Below are positions 14,704-24,087 of a DNA stretch of 24,982 bases, one piece after another. This DNA comes from PR03 sp964353555 (GTDB taxonomy: Bacteria > Myxococcota_A > UBA9160 > PR03). Below the pieces are notes generated by a model, which saw only the letters and a program-made list of their open reading frames with translations, was not told the origin of the DNA and made no database searches. The stretch is taken from assembly GCA_964353555.1 (NCBI GenBank), contig CAYGWM010000061.1:1-24982 (forward strand), read 5' to 3'. A program made the translations under genes and the position numbers. Each line of letters begins with the position of its first letter. Position 1 is the first letter of the stretch.

Positions 14704-15318
14704 TCAGGGACGCGCGCTGCCGCGCACCATGGCGGTGAAGACGCGCGGGCCCGGCTCGACCCAGCGCTCGTAGTCGACCAGCGTGAAGCCCGCACTCGCG
14801 ATCAGCGCGTCGATGCGGCGCGTGAGGTGACAGCCGCCGGCGATGCGTTTGTGCAGCGGCTCGAGGCGCCGCTGCCAGCGAGCGACGCCGGCGTCGTCGC
14901 TCGCCCCATGCTCGATGAACAAGTAGCGGCCGTCCGGTCGCAGCACGCGCCGCATCTCGCGCAGCGCCGCGGGGGCATCGAGAATACTGCACAGCGTCCA
15001 GGTCGTGACGACGCAATCGAAGTGGGTGTCGTCGAAGGGCAGGCGGCCGTCGGCTGCGAGCGCGACGCGCCGCACCGGGAAGGGCGCCGCGGCGATGCGG
15101 GCCTCGACGCGCCCGCGCAGCGCGTCGAGTGGATCGAGCGCGGTGAGCGAACGCACCGCAGCCGGGTAGTACTGGAGGTTCAGGCCCGTCCCGAAGCCCA
15201 CTTCGAGAACGTGGCCAGCGGCCGTCGCGAGCGCGCGCGCACGCAGTCGGCCGATCTCCGGTCCGCGCATGCTCCAGTCCATCAAACGCGCAAAGCCGTG
15301 GCGTTCCCAGAGGCTCAT
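14704..15318 (-). CDS. Class I SAM-dependent methyltransferase (small, UbiE/Methyltransf_11 type)
   Basis: 204 residues. The ATG at 15318 is chosen because TTGAGG lies five bases upstream; the stop of the DCC gene (TGA) is part of that same TTGAGG. Motif I is VLEVGFGTGLN (about 37-47), followed by LTALDPLD with the acidic SAM-ribose residue, FDCVVTTWTLCSI (motif II/IV region) and LREMRRVLRPDGRYLFIEHG (post-II). These are typical of UbiE/PrmA-like small-molecule methyltransferases such as phosphatidylethanolamine methyltransferase relatives. The substrate is not known. It is the last gene of a three-gene operon with DCC and COG3146-type proteins. Confidence 0.88.
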   Translation of the reverse strand: MSLWERHGFARLMDWSMRGPEIGRLRARALATAAGHVLEVGFGTGLNLQYYPAAVRSLTALDPLDALRGRVEARIAAAPFPVRRVALAADGRLPFDDTHFDCVVTTWTLCSILDAPAALREMRRVLRPDGRYLFIEHGASDDAGVARWQRRLEPLHKRIAGGCHLTRRIDALIASAGFTLVDYERWVEPGPRVFTAMVRGSARP

Positions 15319-15325
15319 CGAGACC

Positions 15326-15760
15326 TCAAGCGAGGAATCGCGCACGCCACTCGGGGCGGGGCAGGGGGCAAGCGTCCTTCTTTCCGAACCAGCGGTAGCG
15401 GTGGCGTGCGATGAAGTCGTAGGCGGCGTCGCGCAGCGGGCGCGGAATCGCGATCAGTGCAAACGCCCAGCTCCACGGAGCACCGAGCGCGCGCACGAGA
15501 CGCAACGCGGCGTCGCTACGCGTGTGCGCACCCGCAGCGTCGATCAGCACGACGGTGTCGATGGCGTTCGGGTCCAGCGCGAAGCGCGTCAGCAGCGCGC
15601 GGCCTGGTTCCGATTGCAATGGGGCGAAGCGGAAGCGCGCCGCGCGGTCGCGGTCGAGCACGAAGCGCACCGTGCCGTGGCAGAGGTTGCAGACGCCGTC
15701 GAAGAGCAGCACCGGATGCGCGTCGAGATCGGCGAACGGCGGCGTTGCGTCAGTCGCCAT
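15326..15760 (-). CDS. DCC-family thiol-disulfide oxidoreductase (DUF393)
   Basis: 144 residues. The family signature DGVCNLC is at 21-27 with the CxxC-like pair Cys24 and Cys27, followed by FVLDRDRAARFRFAPLQS and WSWAFALIAIPRPLRDAAYDFIARHRYRWFG, as in other DCC proteins (PF04134). They have a thioredoxin-like fold and a presumed thiol-disulfide role, mostly untested. No signal peptide is seen. The start overlaps the stop of the upstream acyltransferase gene by 11 bp, and the stop lies 7 bp before the methyltransferase start, so the three genes are translated as a unit. Confidence 0.92.
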   Translation of the reverse strand: MATDATPPFADLDAHPVLLFDGVCNLCHGTVRFVLDRDRAARFRFAPLQSEPGRALLTRFALDPNAIDTVVLIDAAGAHTRSDAALRLVRALGAPWSWAFALIAIPRPLRDAAYDFIARHRYRWFGKKDACPLPRPEWRARFLA

Positions 15761-16940
15761 CGCAGATGTCCACGGTCGTTTCGTCGACTTCGACGCCGGT
15801 TGCGATGGGCTTCAGCGCCGATCGCTCGCGCAGCCACTCGATCGCGTCGTTCGTCTGGGCGCGCTCGCGCTCGAGGTAGCGCGCGACGGCGTGGGCGAGT
15901 CGCGGGTCGGCGAGGAAGTGCGCGCTCCAGGTCGGCTGCGCGTCGAAGCCGCGCACCTGCTTGTAGTCGCCGCCGGCGCCGGGTTCGAAGCGCGCGAGGC
16001 CGTTGAGGATGCAGTGCTCGATGCCCGCGTAGTAGCAGACGACGAAGTGCAGGTGCTTCACGGTCTCGCTGGCGCCCCAGTAGCGACCGTAGAGTGCGTC
16101 GCCCTTTTGCACGTTGAAGGCGCCGGCGATCGGAACGCCGCCGCGCAGCGCCATCACGAAGCACAATCGCTCGCGAAAGCGCTCCCGCACCAGCTCGAAG
16201 AATCGCCGGTTCAAATAGAGCCGACCCCACGGATTGTTGTCGATCGTCGCGCGATAGAAGCGCCACATCGGCTCGAACCAGTCGTCGGGGATCTCGGCGC
16301 CGGTGCGGACCTCGATCGCGACGCCCGCCTCTTCGACCGCGCGCATCTCGCGCCGGACTTCTTTGCGACGCTTGTGACGCATGGACGCGAGGTATGCCTC
16401 GAAGTCGGTCCAGTCGCGGTTGATCCAGTGGTACTGCAGGCCGAGACGCGGCAGCCAGCCGGCGCGCTGCACTACCGCCAACTCGTCGTCGCGGCAGAAG
16501 TTCACGTGCGCGCTGGATAAATCGTTGGCGAGCGTGATGTCGCGCAGCGCCGCCGCAAGATTCTGGATCCACGCGCAGCGATCCTCGCCCGCCGCGACCA
16601 GGAAGCGCGCGCCGCCGACCGGCGTGAACGGGACGCCCACAAGCAGTTTCGGGTAGTAGCGGATGCCCGCGCGCTCGGCGGCGTCGGCCCAGCCGTGATC
16701 GAAGACGAACTCGCCCTCGCTGTTGCCCTTCAGGTAGAGCGGACACGCGGCGACGATCCGATCGCCATCGCGTGCGACGAGCGGCTTCGCGAGCCAGCCG
16801 CTCTCGGCGCCGACCGCTTCCGACTCCTCGAGTGACGCGAGCCACTCCCATTCGAGGAAGGGCGAGTCGTCTTGCACCAGCGCGTTCCACGCGTCGCGCG
16901 GAAGCGAGCGGACGCCCTCGGCCATTTCGATGTTCGACAC
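15750..16940 (-). CDS. COG3146-type predicted N-acyltransferase (GNAT/FemAB-like fold)
   Basis: 396 residues from the GTG at 16940; an ATG at 16925 is equally possible and neither has a clear Shine-Dalgarno. Characteristic segments are the early SPFLEWEWLASLEES, then ACPLYLKGNSEGEFVFDHGW, YYPKLLVGVPFTPVGG, YHWINRDWTDFEAYLASM, KRRKEVRREMR, and the C-terminal GRYWGASETVKHLHFVVCYYAGIEHCI. These match the DUF482/COG3146 family (GNAT superfamily) found in many proteobacteria. The annotation 'peptidoglycan biosynthesis protein' is sometimes carried over, but the substrate is unproven. First gene of the operon with the DCC and methyltransferase genes; divergent from the SDR gene with 93 bp between the starts. 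Confidence 0.88.
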   Translation of the reverse strand: MSNIEMAEGVRSLPRDAWNALVQDDSPFLEWEWLASLEESEAVGAESGWLAKPLVARDGDRIVAACPLYLKGNSEGEFVFDHGWADAAERAGIRYYPKLLVGVPFTPVGGARFLVAAGEDRCAWIQNLAAALRDITLANDLSSAHVNFCRDDELAVVQRAGWLPRLGLQYHWINRDWTDFEAYLASMRHKRRKEVRREMRAVEEAGVAIEVRTGAEIPDDWFEPMWRFYRATIDNNPWGRLYLNRRFFELVRERFRERLCFVMALRGGVPIAGAFNVQKGDALYGRYWGASETVKHLHFVVCYYAGIEHCILNGLARFEPGAGGDYKQVRGFDAQPTWSAHFLADPRLAHAVARYLERERAQTNDAIEWLRERSALKPIATGVEVDETTVDICDGD

Positions 16941-17033
16941 GGGGGCAGTCTAGCCTCGTGCTGCGATGCGCTGGTGGGACTGGGATCGCTACGGTGTTCG
17001 AGTCTCGATGCTGCGCGCCCGAGGAGAAGCGAC

Positions 17034-17765
17034 ATGAGTGAACGAGCGGCGATTGTCGTGGGCGTCGGCGCCCAGGCCGGGCTCGGCGCGCGGCTGTGCA
17101 CGCGCTTTGGTCGCGAGGGGTTGCACGTGCTGGTCGGCGGTCGCACCGCGGAGCGCATCGAGGGCGTCGCCGCGGCGATCCGCCACGCTGGTGGCGCGGC
17201 GACGGCCGTCGTCACCGACACGACGCGCGAGGCGGATGTGCTGCGGATCTTCGAGTGCGCTGACGCCCTCGCGCCGGGCGCGCTCGAGGTTGCGATCTTC
17301 AACGCCGGCAACAACGCGATGGTGAACTTCGTCGAGATGGAGGCGGCGTTCTTCGAGGACACCTGGCGCGTGGCCTGCTTCGGCGGCTTCCTGGTCGGTC
17401 GCGAGGCGGCGCGGCGCATGACGAAGCAAGCGCGCGGCACGGTGCTCTTTACGGGGGCCTCCGCCTCGCTGCGCGGCAAGCCGCCGTTCGCAGCGTTCGC
17501 ATCGGCCAAGGCGGGGCTGCGCGCGATCGCGCAGTCGATGGCGCGCGAGTTCGGGCCTCGGGGCGTGCACGTCGCGCACGTCGTCATCGATGGCGGCATC
17601 GCCGGCGAGCGTCTGCAGCGCTTCGCCGAGTTCGTACGAGCGAAGGGCGAGGATGGCATGCTCGACCTCGACGCGATCGCGGACACCTACTGGATGCTCC
17701 ACCAGCAGCACCGCACCGCTTGGACGCACGAGCTGGATTTGCGCCCGTTCAAGGAGCCGTTCTAG
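17034..17765 (+). CDS. SDR-family protein with Phe in place of the catalytic Tyr
   Basis: 243 residues; ATG 17034 has GGAG seven bases upstream. The nucleotide-binding Gly motif GVGAQAGLG is at 10-18, an acidic/basic selector GGRTAERIE follows, and FNAGNN (89-94) replaces NNAG. The active-site Ser region is TGASAS (140-145). The position of the YxxxK motif reads F155-A-S-A-K159, so the catalytic Tyr is Phe while the Lys is kept. A related set of SDR proteins with GFAAF-type motifs is known to me from general annotation, so this is probably a stable subfamily and not a sequencing error. Such proteins may act as non-classical reductases, or bind NAD(P) without the usual chemistry. It ends 25 bp before the scaffold gap. 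Confidence 0.9.
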   Translation: MSERAAIVVGVGAQAGLGARLCTRFGREGLHVLVGGRTAERIEGVAAAIRHAGGAATAVVTDTTREADVLRIFECADALAPGALEVAIFNAGNNAMVNFVEMEAAFFEDTWRVACFGGFLVGREAARRMTKQARGTVLFTGASASLRGKPPFAAFASAKAGLRAIAQSMAREFGPRGVHVAHVVIDGGIAGERLQRFAEFVRAKGEDGMLDLDAIADTYWMLHQQHRTAWTHELDLRPFKEPF

Positions 17766-17772
17766 CCATATT

Positions 17773-17790
17773 GATCTCGCCGCTCGCCGT
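17773..17790 (-). repeat. Fragment of the dispersed palindromic repeat, running into the scaffold gap
   Basis: These 18 bases are the exact reverse complement of the right half of the repeat copies at 22436 and 23288 (ACGGCGAGCGGCGAGATC). The sequence then turns into Ns, so the rest of this copy is not seen. It is the only copy in minus orientation. Confidence 0.85.
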
Positions 17791-17890
17791 NNNNNNNNNN
17801 NNNNNNNNNNNNNNNNNNNNNNNNNNNNNNNNNNNNNNNNNNNNNNNNNNNNNNNNNNNNNNNNNNNNNNNNNNNNNNNNNNNNNNNNNN
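17791..17890. other. Scaffold gap of 100 Ns
   Basis: Exactly 100 Ns, the conventional placeholder for a gap of unknown size. The contig on the left ends inside the dispersed repeat, so a cluster of repeats probably caused the break. The true distance between the SDR gene and clpS is unknown, and genes could be missing here. Confidence 0.97.
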
Positions 17891-17923
17891 GGTCACGCGC
17901 TCCGCCGCCGCTATCCTGCTGCG

Positions 17924-18271
17924 ATGGCCGATCCGGAAGGACCCAAGCGACCCGAAGCCCCGCACGACGCGCCGGTACGCGAGCGTGGGGTCAAGACGCA
18001 GACGCGTCCGAGCGTGCAGCGGCCGCCGCGTTTCAAGGTCCTGCTCTACAACGACGATTACACGCCGATGGAGTTCGTGGTCACGCTGTTGGAGCAGGTG
18101 TTTGGCAAGAGCCCCGCTGCGGCGACCGAACTGATGCTGGTGATTCATCGCACCGGGATGGCCGTCGCGGGTGTCTTCGTGCTCGAGGTGGCCGAAACGA
18201 AGGTCGCGACGGTGCACAAGCTGGCGGAGGAACGGGGCTACCCGTTGCGCGCTGGCGTCGAGAAGGAGTGA
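17924..18271 (+). CDS. clpS: ClpS, adaptor for ClpA (N-end rule recognition)
   Basis: 115 residues from the ATG at 17924, 33 bp after the gap; no strong Shine-Dalgarno is visible. The core begins FKVLLYNDDYTPMEFVVTLL. Asn43, Asp44 and Asp45 correspond to E. coli ClpS N34, D35 and D36, and His75 (VIHRTGMA) to H66; these residues bind the N-terminal residue of substrates. A 35-residue polar tail precedes the core, as in E. coli, and is used to drive delivery. ClpS brings proteins with destabilising N-termini to ClpA-ClpP. It ends 4 bp before the clpA start. Confidence 0.96.
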   Translation: MADPEGPKRPEAPHDAPVRERGVKTQTRPSVQRPPRFKVLLYNDDYTPMEFVVTLLEQVFGKSPAAATELMLVIHRTGMAVAGVFVLEVAETKVATVHKLAEERGYPLRAGVEKE

Positions 18272-18275
18272 TCCG

Positions 18276-20650
<2,375 letters not shown>

Positions 20651-20654
<4 letters not shown>

Positions 20655-21568
20655 GCGAGCGCGTCGACATCGCGCCGGTGCGCGCATATCTGCAGGATCT
20701 GCAAGACCGCATCTGCGCCGCGCTCGAAGCCGAGGATGGCAGCGCGCGCTTTCGCGAGGAGCGCTTCGAATCCACGACCGGTGGGCTCGCGCGACCCCGT
20801 GTGCTCGAAGGCGGTGCGGTGATCGAGAAGAGCGCGGTGCACTTCTCGCACACGGTCGGAAACGCGCTGCCGGCCGCGGCGACCGAGCGGCGACCCGAAC
20901 TCGCGGGCCGCGGCTACGAAGCGGCGTCGGTTTCGCTGATCGTGCACCCGCGCAATCCGTACGTGCCCACGTCGCACATGAACGTGCGCTGTTTCGTCGC
21001 GCACGGCGACGAGCCCGTCTGGTGGTTCGGCGGCGGCTTCGATCTGACGCCGTATTACGGATTCGAGGAAGACGCGCTGCACTGGCACCGCTGCGCGCGC
21101 GACGCCTGCGCGCCGCTCGGTCCCGAAAGCTACCCGCGCCTCAAGAAGTGGTGCGACGAGTATTTCCATCTTCCGCACCGGAACGAGCCGCGCGGGATCG
21201 GCGGGCTGTTCTTCGACGACCTCGACCAGGGCGGTTTCGAGCACTGCTTCGCGTTCCAGCGCAGCGTCGGCGATCGCTACCTCGCCGCGTACATCCCGAT
21301 CGTGCAGCGCCGCAAGGCGACGCCGTACGGCGACCGCGAGCGCGAGTTCCAGCTCTATCGCCGCGGTCGCTATGCCGAATTCAATCTGCTCTACGACCGT
21401 GGTACGCGATTCGGTTTGCAATCGGGCGGGCGCGTCGAGTCGATCCTCGCGTCGATGCCGCCGCTGGTGGCCTGGCGCTACGATTGGCGCCCCGAGCCGG
21501 GAACGCCCGAAGCGCGGCTCTACAGCGAGTTCCTGCGCCCGCGCGATTGGCTCGGCGAAGCGCGCTGA
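20651..21568 (+). CDS. hemF: Oxygen-dependent coproporphyrinogen III oxidase
   Basis: 305 residues, near the E. coli HemF length of 299. The ATG at 20651 overlaps the clpA stop (ATGA), so translation is probably coupled. The conserved text includes HPRNPYVPTSHMNVR with His99 and His109 (the E. coli H96/H106 pair), WWFGGGFDLTPYYGFEEDALHWH, and YFHLPHRNEPRGIGGLFFDDL. The C-terminal half has the RGRYAEFNLLYDRGTRFGL and ILASMPP motifs. The enzyme uses O2 to decarboxylate two propionate side chains of coproporphyrinogen III, giving protoporphyrinogen IX for heme. It acts as a cytosolic dimer. No other heme gene is nearby; the partner here is clpS-clpA. Confidence 0.97.
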
Positions 21569-21672
21569 GCGCGCATATCGAGCTTGGCGATCGCGAAACG
21601 ACGCGGGCACGAAGGCCTGTCGGAGAAGAAGGTCGCGGCTAGACTACTCCGTCCCTTACGCGGAGGTGTCTC

Positions 21673-22416
21673 ATGGCGGCGGAATCGGGTGGTTCGCGTG
21701 TGGTTGCGGCGATCGTAGTCGGCGTGGCGTTGGTGATCGGGGCTTGGATCGTCGGCACCGCGATGGATCGCCAGTCGGAGCAGCTCGGCGCCGTCGTGGG
21801 CGCGGTCGGCAAGCTCGCGGAGGCGACAGGCGCAGCAGCAGGCGGCCGACCCGTGCCGCAGCGCGCCGAAGGGCCGCAGATGCCGGATCCGGGCAAGCGC
21901 TACACGGTCGATACCAGGAGCGCGCCGATTCGTGGCAATAAGGATGCGCCGGTCACGATCGTCGCGTTCAGCGATTTTCAGTGCCCGTTCTGCGCCCGCG
22001 TGAACCCGACGCTCGCGCAGATCCTTCAGGCCTACCCCGACAAGGTGAAGCTCGCGTTCAAGCATCTGCCGCTGCGCATTCATCCCGACTCGCCGGCGGC
22101 GCACGCGGCCGCCGAGTCGGCCCACCGCCAGGGCAAGTTCTGGGAGATGTACGACAAGATCTTCGCCAACCAGCGCGAGATCAAACCGGACAAGCTCCGC
22201 GAGTACGCCAAGGAACTCGGGCTCGACCTCGCGATCTTCGACAAGGACGTCGCATCGCCCGACGTGAAGAAGCGTATCGATGACGATTCGCAGGAAGCCG
22301 ACAAGCTCGGCGTTTCGGGCACGCCCGCGTTCTTCATCAACGGCCGCTATCTCTCGGGCGCGCAGCCCTTCGAGAACTTCAAGAAGATGATCGACGAGGA
22401 ACTCGCGAAGGGCTGA
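21673..22416 (+). CDS. Membrane-anchored DsbA-like thiol-disulfide oxidoreductase
   Basis: 247 residues; ATG 21673 has GGAGGT five bases upstream. Residues about 9-30 form one transmembrane anchor, then a polar Ala/Gly linker reaches to about 75. The thioredoxin-like domain starts near VTIVAFSDFQCPFC, with the active site CPFC at 104-107, an inserted helical domain (AHAAAESAHRQGKFWEMYDKIF), and the cis-Pro loop VSGTPAFFING. This is the DsbA/Thioredoxin_4 pattern (DSBA-like group also called BdbD-like). The catalytic domain should face the periplasm and oxidise or isomerise disulfides in exported proteins. Its own promoter would lie in the 104 bp after hemF, but no clear one is seen. Confidence 0.93.
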   Translation: MAAESGGSRVVAAIVVGVALVIGAWIVGTAMDRQSEQLGAVVGAVGKLAEATGAAAGGRPVPQRAEGPQMPDPGKRYTVDTRSAPIRGNKDAPVTIVAFSDFQCPFCARVNPTLAQILQAYPDKVKLAFKHLPLRIHPDSPAAHAAAESAHRQGKFWEMYDKIFANQREIKPDKLREYAKELGLDLAIFDKDVASPDVKKRIDDDSQEADKLGVSGTPAFFINGRYLSGAQPFENFKKMIDEELAKG

Positions 22417-22435
22417 AGCCTCCGCCCAAAGCTCC

Positions 22436-22475
22436 TCCCGCGTAGCGAGCCAACGGCGAGCGGCGAGATCATGAG
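22436..22475 (+). repeat. Dispersed palindromic repeat, intergenic copy 1
   Basis: The core GCGAGCC-AAC-GGCGAGC is flanked on the left by TCCCGCGTA and on the right by GGCGAGATCATGAG. It lies in the gap between the stops of the DsbA-like gene and the MATE gene, in direct orientation with the copy at 22480. Confidence 0.9.
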
Positions 22476-22479
22476 TTGA

Positions 22480-22535
22480 TCCCGCGTAGCGAGCCAAAGG
22501 CGAGCGGCGAGATCCATGAGGCTCGCGCTCGCACC
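22480..22535 (+). repeat. Dispersed palindromic repeat, intergenic copy 2
   Basis: The core GCGAGCC-AAA-GGCGAGC has the same flanks as copy 1. The segment after it (CATGAGGCTCGCGCTCGCAC) also resembles the one after the copy at 23207, so the full unit is about 55 bases. Together with copy 1 it fills most of the 129-bp convergent gap, which holds no gene. Confidence 0.88.
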
Positions 22536-22545
22536 TTCATCGCAC

Positions 22546-24087
22546 TCAGGTTCTCGCGCGCATGTGCCAACGGCCCCGCGCGAAGACCACGCCGACGATC
22601 GCGACGCGCGCGATGTGGTCGAAGACCAGCGCGACCCACATCCAGACGATCGGCATCCCCGCGTGCGAGAACGCCCACGCGAGCGGCACGCGGAACGCCC
22701 AGTTCCCGATCGCGGCGGCAAGCAGCGGCGAGACCGTGTCGCCTGCTCCGCGGAGTGCGCCGGAGAGCGTGAAATGCAGGCCGAGCAGCGGCTGCGTGAG
22801 CGCGAGCGTCAGCATGAAGGGGCCGAGTTCGGCGAGTACGCCCGCGTCGTTCGTGAAGACGCGCGCGAGCGGACCGCGGCCGAAGCCGAACACGACACCG
22901 AGCAGGATCGAGACCGCCACCGCGAAGCGCGCGGCGCGCCAGCCGGCACGCACCGCGCTGCGCGGGTCGGCCGCACCGAGTTCGTGGCCGACCATCGTTG
23001 CGGCCGCGGCGGCGAAGCCGATGCCCGGGATCCACGAGAAAGACATCATCCGTACGCCGACCGTGTAGGCTGCGATCGCGGTCGAGCCGTAGTCGCCGAG
23101 CATCCGGAAGTAGTCGAGCAGCGCGAGGTTCAGAACCAGGCGCTCCAGCACCGCGGGTGCCGCGATTCGACCCACCTCCCGGAGACTCCCGCGCGACGGC
23201 AGTCGATCCCGCGTAGCGAGCCGCAGGCGAGCGGCGGGGTTCATCGAGCTCGCGGTCGCACTGGCACGCATCTCCGCAACCTCATCGTCCCGCGTAGCGA
23301 GCCGACGGCGAGCGGCGAGATCATGTGATCGCGTCGCCGCCGCGAGCAACGTCACCGCGACCGCCTGCGCAACCAGCGTGGCGATGCCGGCACCAGCCAA
23401 GCCGAGCCTCGGCAGCCCGAACGGCCCGAAGATCAACAAGTAGTTGACCGTTGTCTTCACCGCCGTCACGACGACCGCGACGGCGAGCGGCGTGCGCGTG
23501 TCGCGCATCGCGCGGAAGCCGCACTCGAGCGTGATCGAGATCGCGAAGAGCAGCGTCGATGCCATCGAGAAGCGCAGATACGGAAGCGCAGCCTCGATCA
23601 CCTCGGGCTTTGCGTTGAGCAGCCCGAGCAGTTCGCGTGGCGCGGAGAGCACCGAGCCGGCAAGCACGGCCGCGACGGCGATCGAGATGCCGAGGCAGCT
23701 CGCGAGCGTCGTGCGCGCGCGTGCCAGATCGCCGGCGCCGATCGCGCGCGACATCAGCGCAACGCCGGCGACACCGATCGCGAACAGCACCGCCTGTGAC
23801 AGCAGGAAGATCTGCGTGACGTAGCCGACCGCGGCGAGCGACGAGGATCCGAGCCGCCCGAGCATCGCGATGTCCACCAGTGACACGGCGCTGGCCAGGA
23901 TCTGCGACAGGATCACCGGCCACGCGAGCCGCCAGATCTCGCGGTCGGTCGCGAGCAGGTCGGCGCGCCGCAGCGCTGCGGCGTGTCCTGCTACGGCGGC
24001 GGCGGGAATTGCGGGAGCGGACTCCGGGTCGTCGGGCTCCGCGACTTCGGTGGCGTCGTCGTCGCCGTCGCGCGGCGCCTCAGGCAT
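22546..24087 (-). CDS. MATE-family efflux transporter
   Basis: 513 residues from the ATG at 24087, which overlaps the ispH stop by 8 bp; the longer frame to 24132 lies inside ispH. After a polar N-terminus of about 45 residues, the first helix region reads EIWRLAWPVILSQILASAVSLVDIAMLGRLGSSSLAAVGY, a MATE hallmark. The second half begins REVGRIAAPAVLERL and includes MVGHELGAADP and LSGALRGAGDTVSP. Twelve helices in two six-helix lobes are expected. Typical MATE proteins are about 450 residues; the excess comes from the N-terminus and from about 48 residues between the lobes (about 250-298) that encode two copies of the dispersed repeat (ARRRLATRD and ARLRLATRD). The family exports drugs or metabolites with H+ or Na+. 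The substrate is unknown. Confidence 0.93.
   Translation of the reverse strand: MPEAPRDGDDDATEVAEPDDPESAPAIPAAAVAGHAAALRRADLLATDREIWRLAWPVILSQILASAVSLVDIAMLGRLGSSSLAAVGYVTQIFLLSQAVLFAIGVAGVALMSRAIGAGDLARARTTLASCLGISIAVAAVLAGSVLSAPRELLGLLNAKPEVIEAALPYLRFSMASTLLFAISITLECGFRAMRDTRTPLAVAVVVTAVKTTVNYLLIFGPFGLPRLGLAGAGIATLVAQAVAVTLLAAATRSHDLAARRRLATRDDEVAEMRASATASSMNPAARLRLATRDRLPSRGSLREVGRIAAPAVLERLVLNLALLDYFRMLGDYGSTAIAAYTVGVRMMSFSWIPGIGFAAAAATMVGHELGAADPRSAVRAGWRAARFAVAVSILLGVVFGFGRGPLARVFTNDAGVLAELGPFMLTLALTQPLLGLHFTLSGALRGAGDTVSPLLAAAIGNWAFRVPLAWAFSHAGMPIVWMWVALVFDHIARVAIVGVVFARGRWHMRART
23207..23248 (+). repeat. Dispersed palindromic repeat inside the MATE gene, copy A
   Basis: The core is GCGAGCC-GCA-GGCGAGC with left flank TCCCGCGTA. 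It is read in antisense by the MATE gene as the stretch around ARLRLATRD. It is the most diverged of the copies on its right side (GGGGTTCATCGAG). Confidence 0.88.
23288..23327 (+). repeat. Dispersed palindromic repeat inside the MATE gene, copy B
   Basis: The core is GCGAGCC-GAC-GGCGAGC with left flank TCCCGCGTA and right flank GGCGAGATCATG. It starts 81 bases (27 codons) after copy A, so both keep the MATE frame. It is read in antisense as LAARRRLATRD. Confidence 0.9.

Noticed and set aside
21569..21672. Promoter before the DsbA-like gene (TGTCGG-16-TAGACT)
   Set aside because: Weak match to the consensus in a GC-rich genome; not better than chance.
22436..23327. CRISPR array
   Set aside because: The repeats are about 40-55 bases, imperfect, irregularly spaced, partly inside genes, and there are no unique spacers of uniform length or cas genes.
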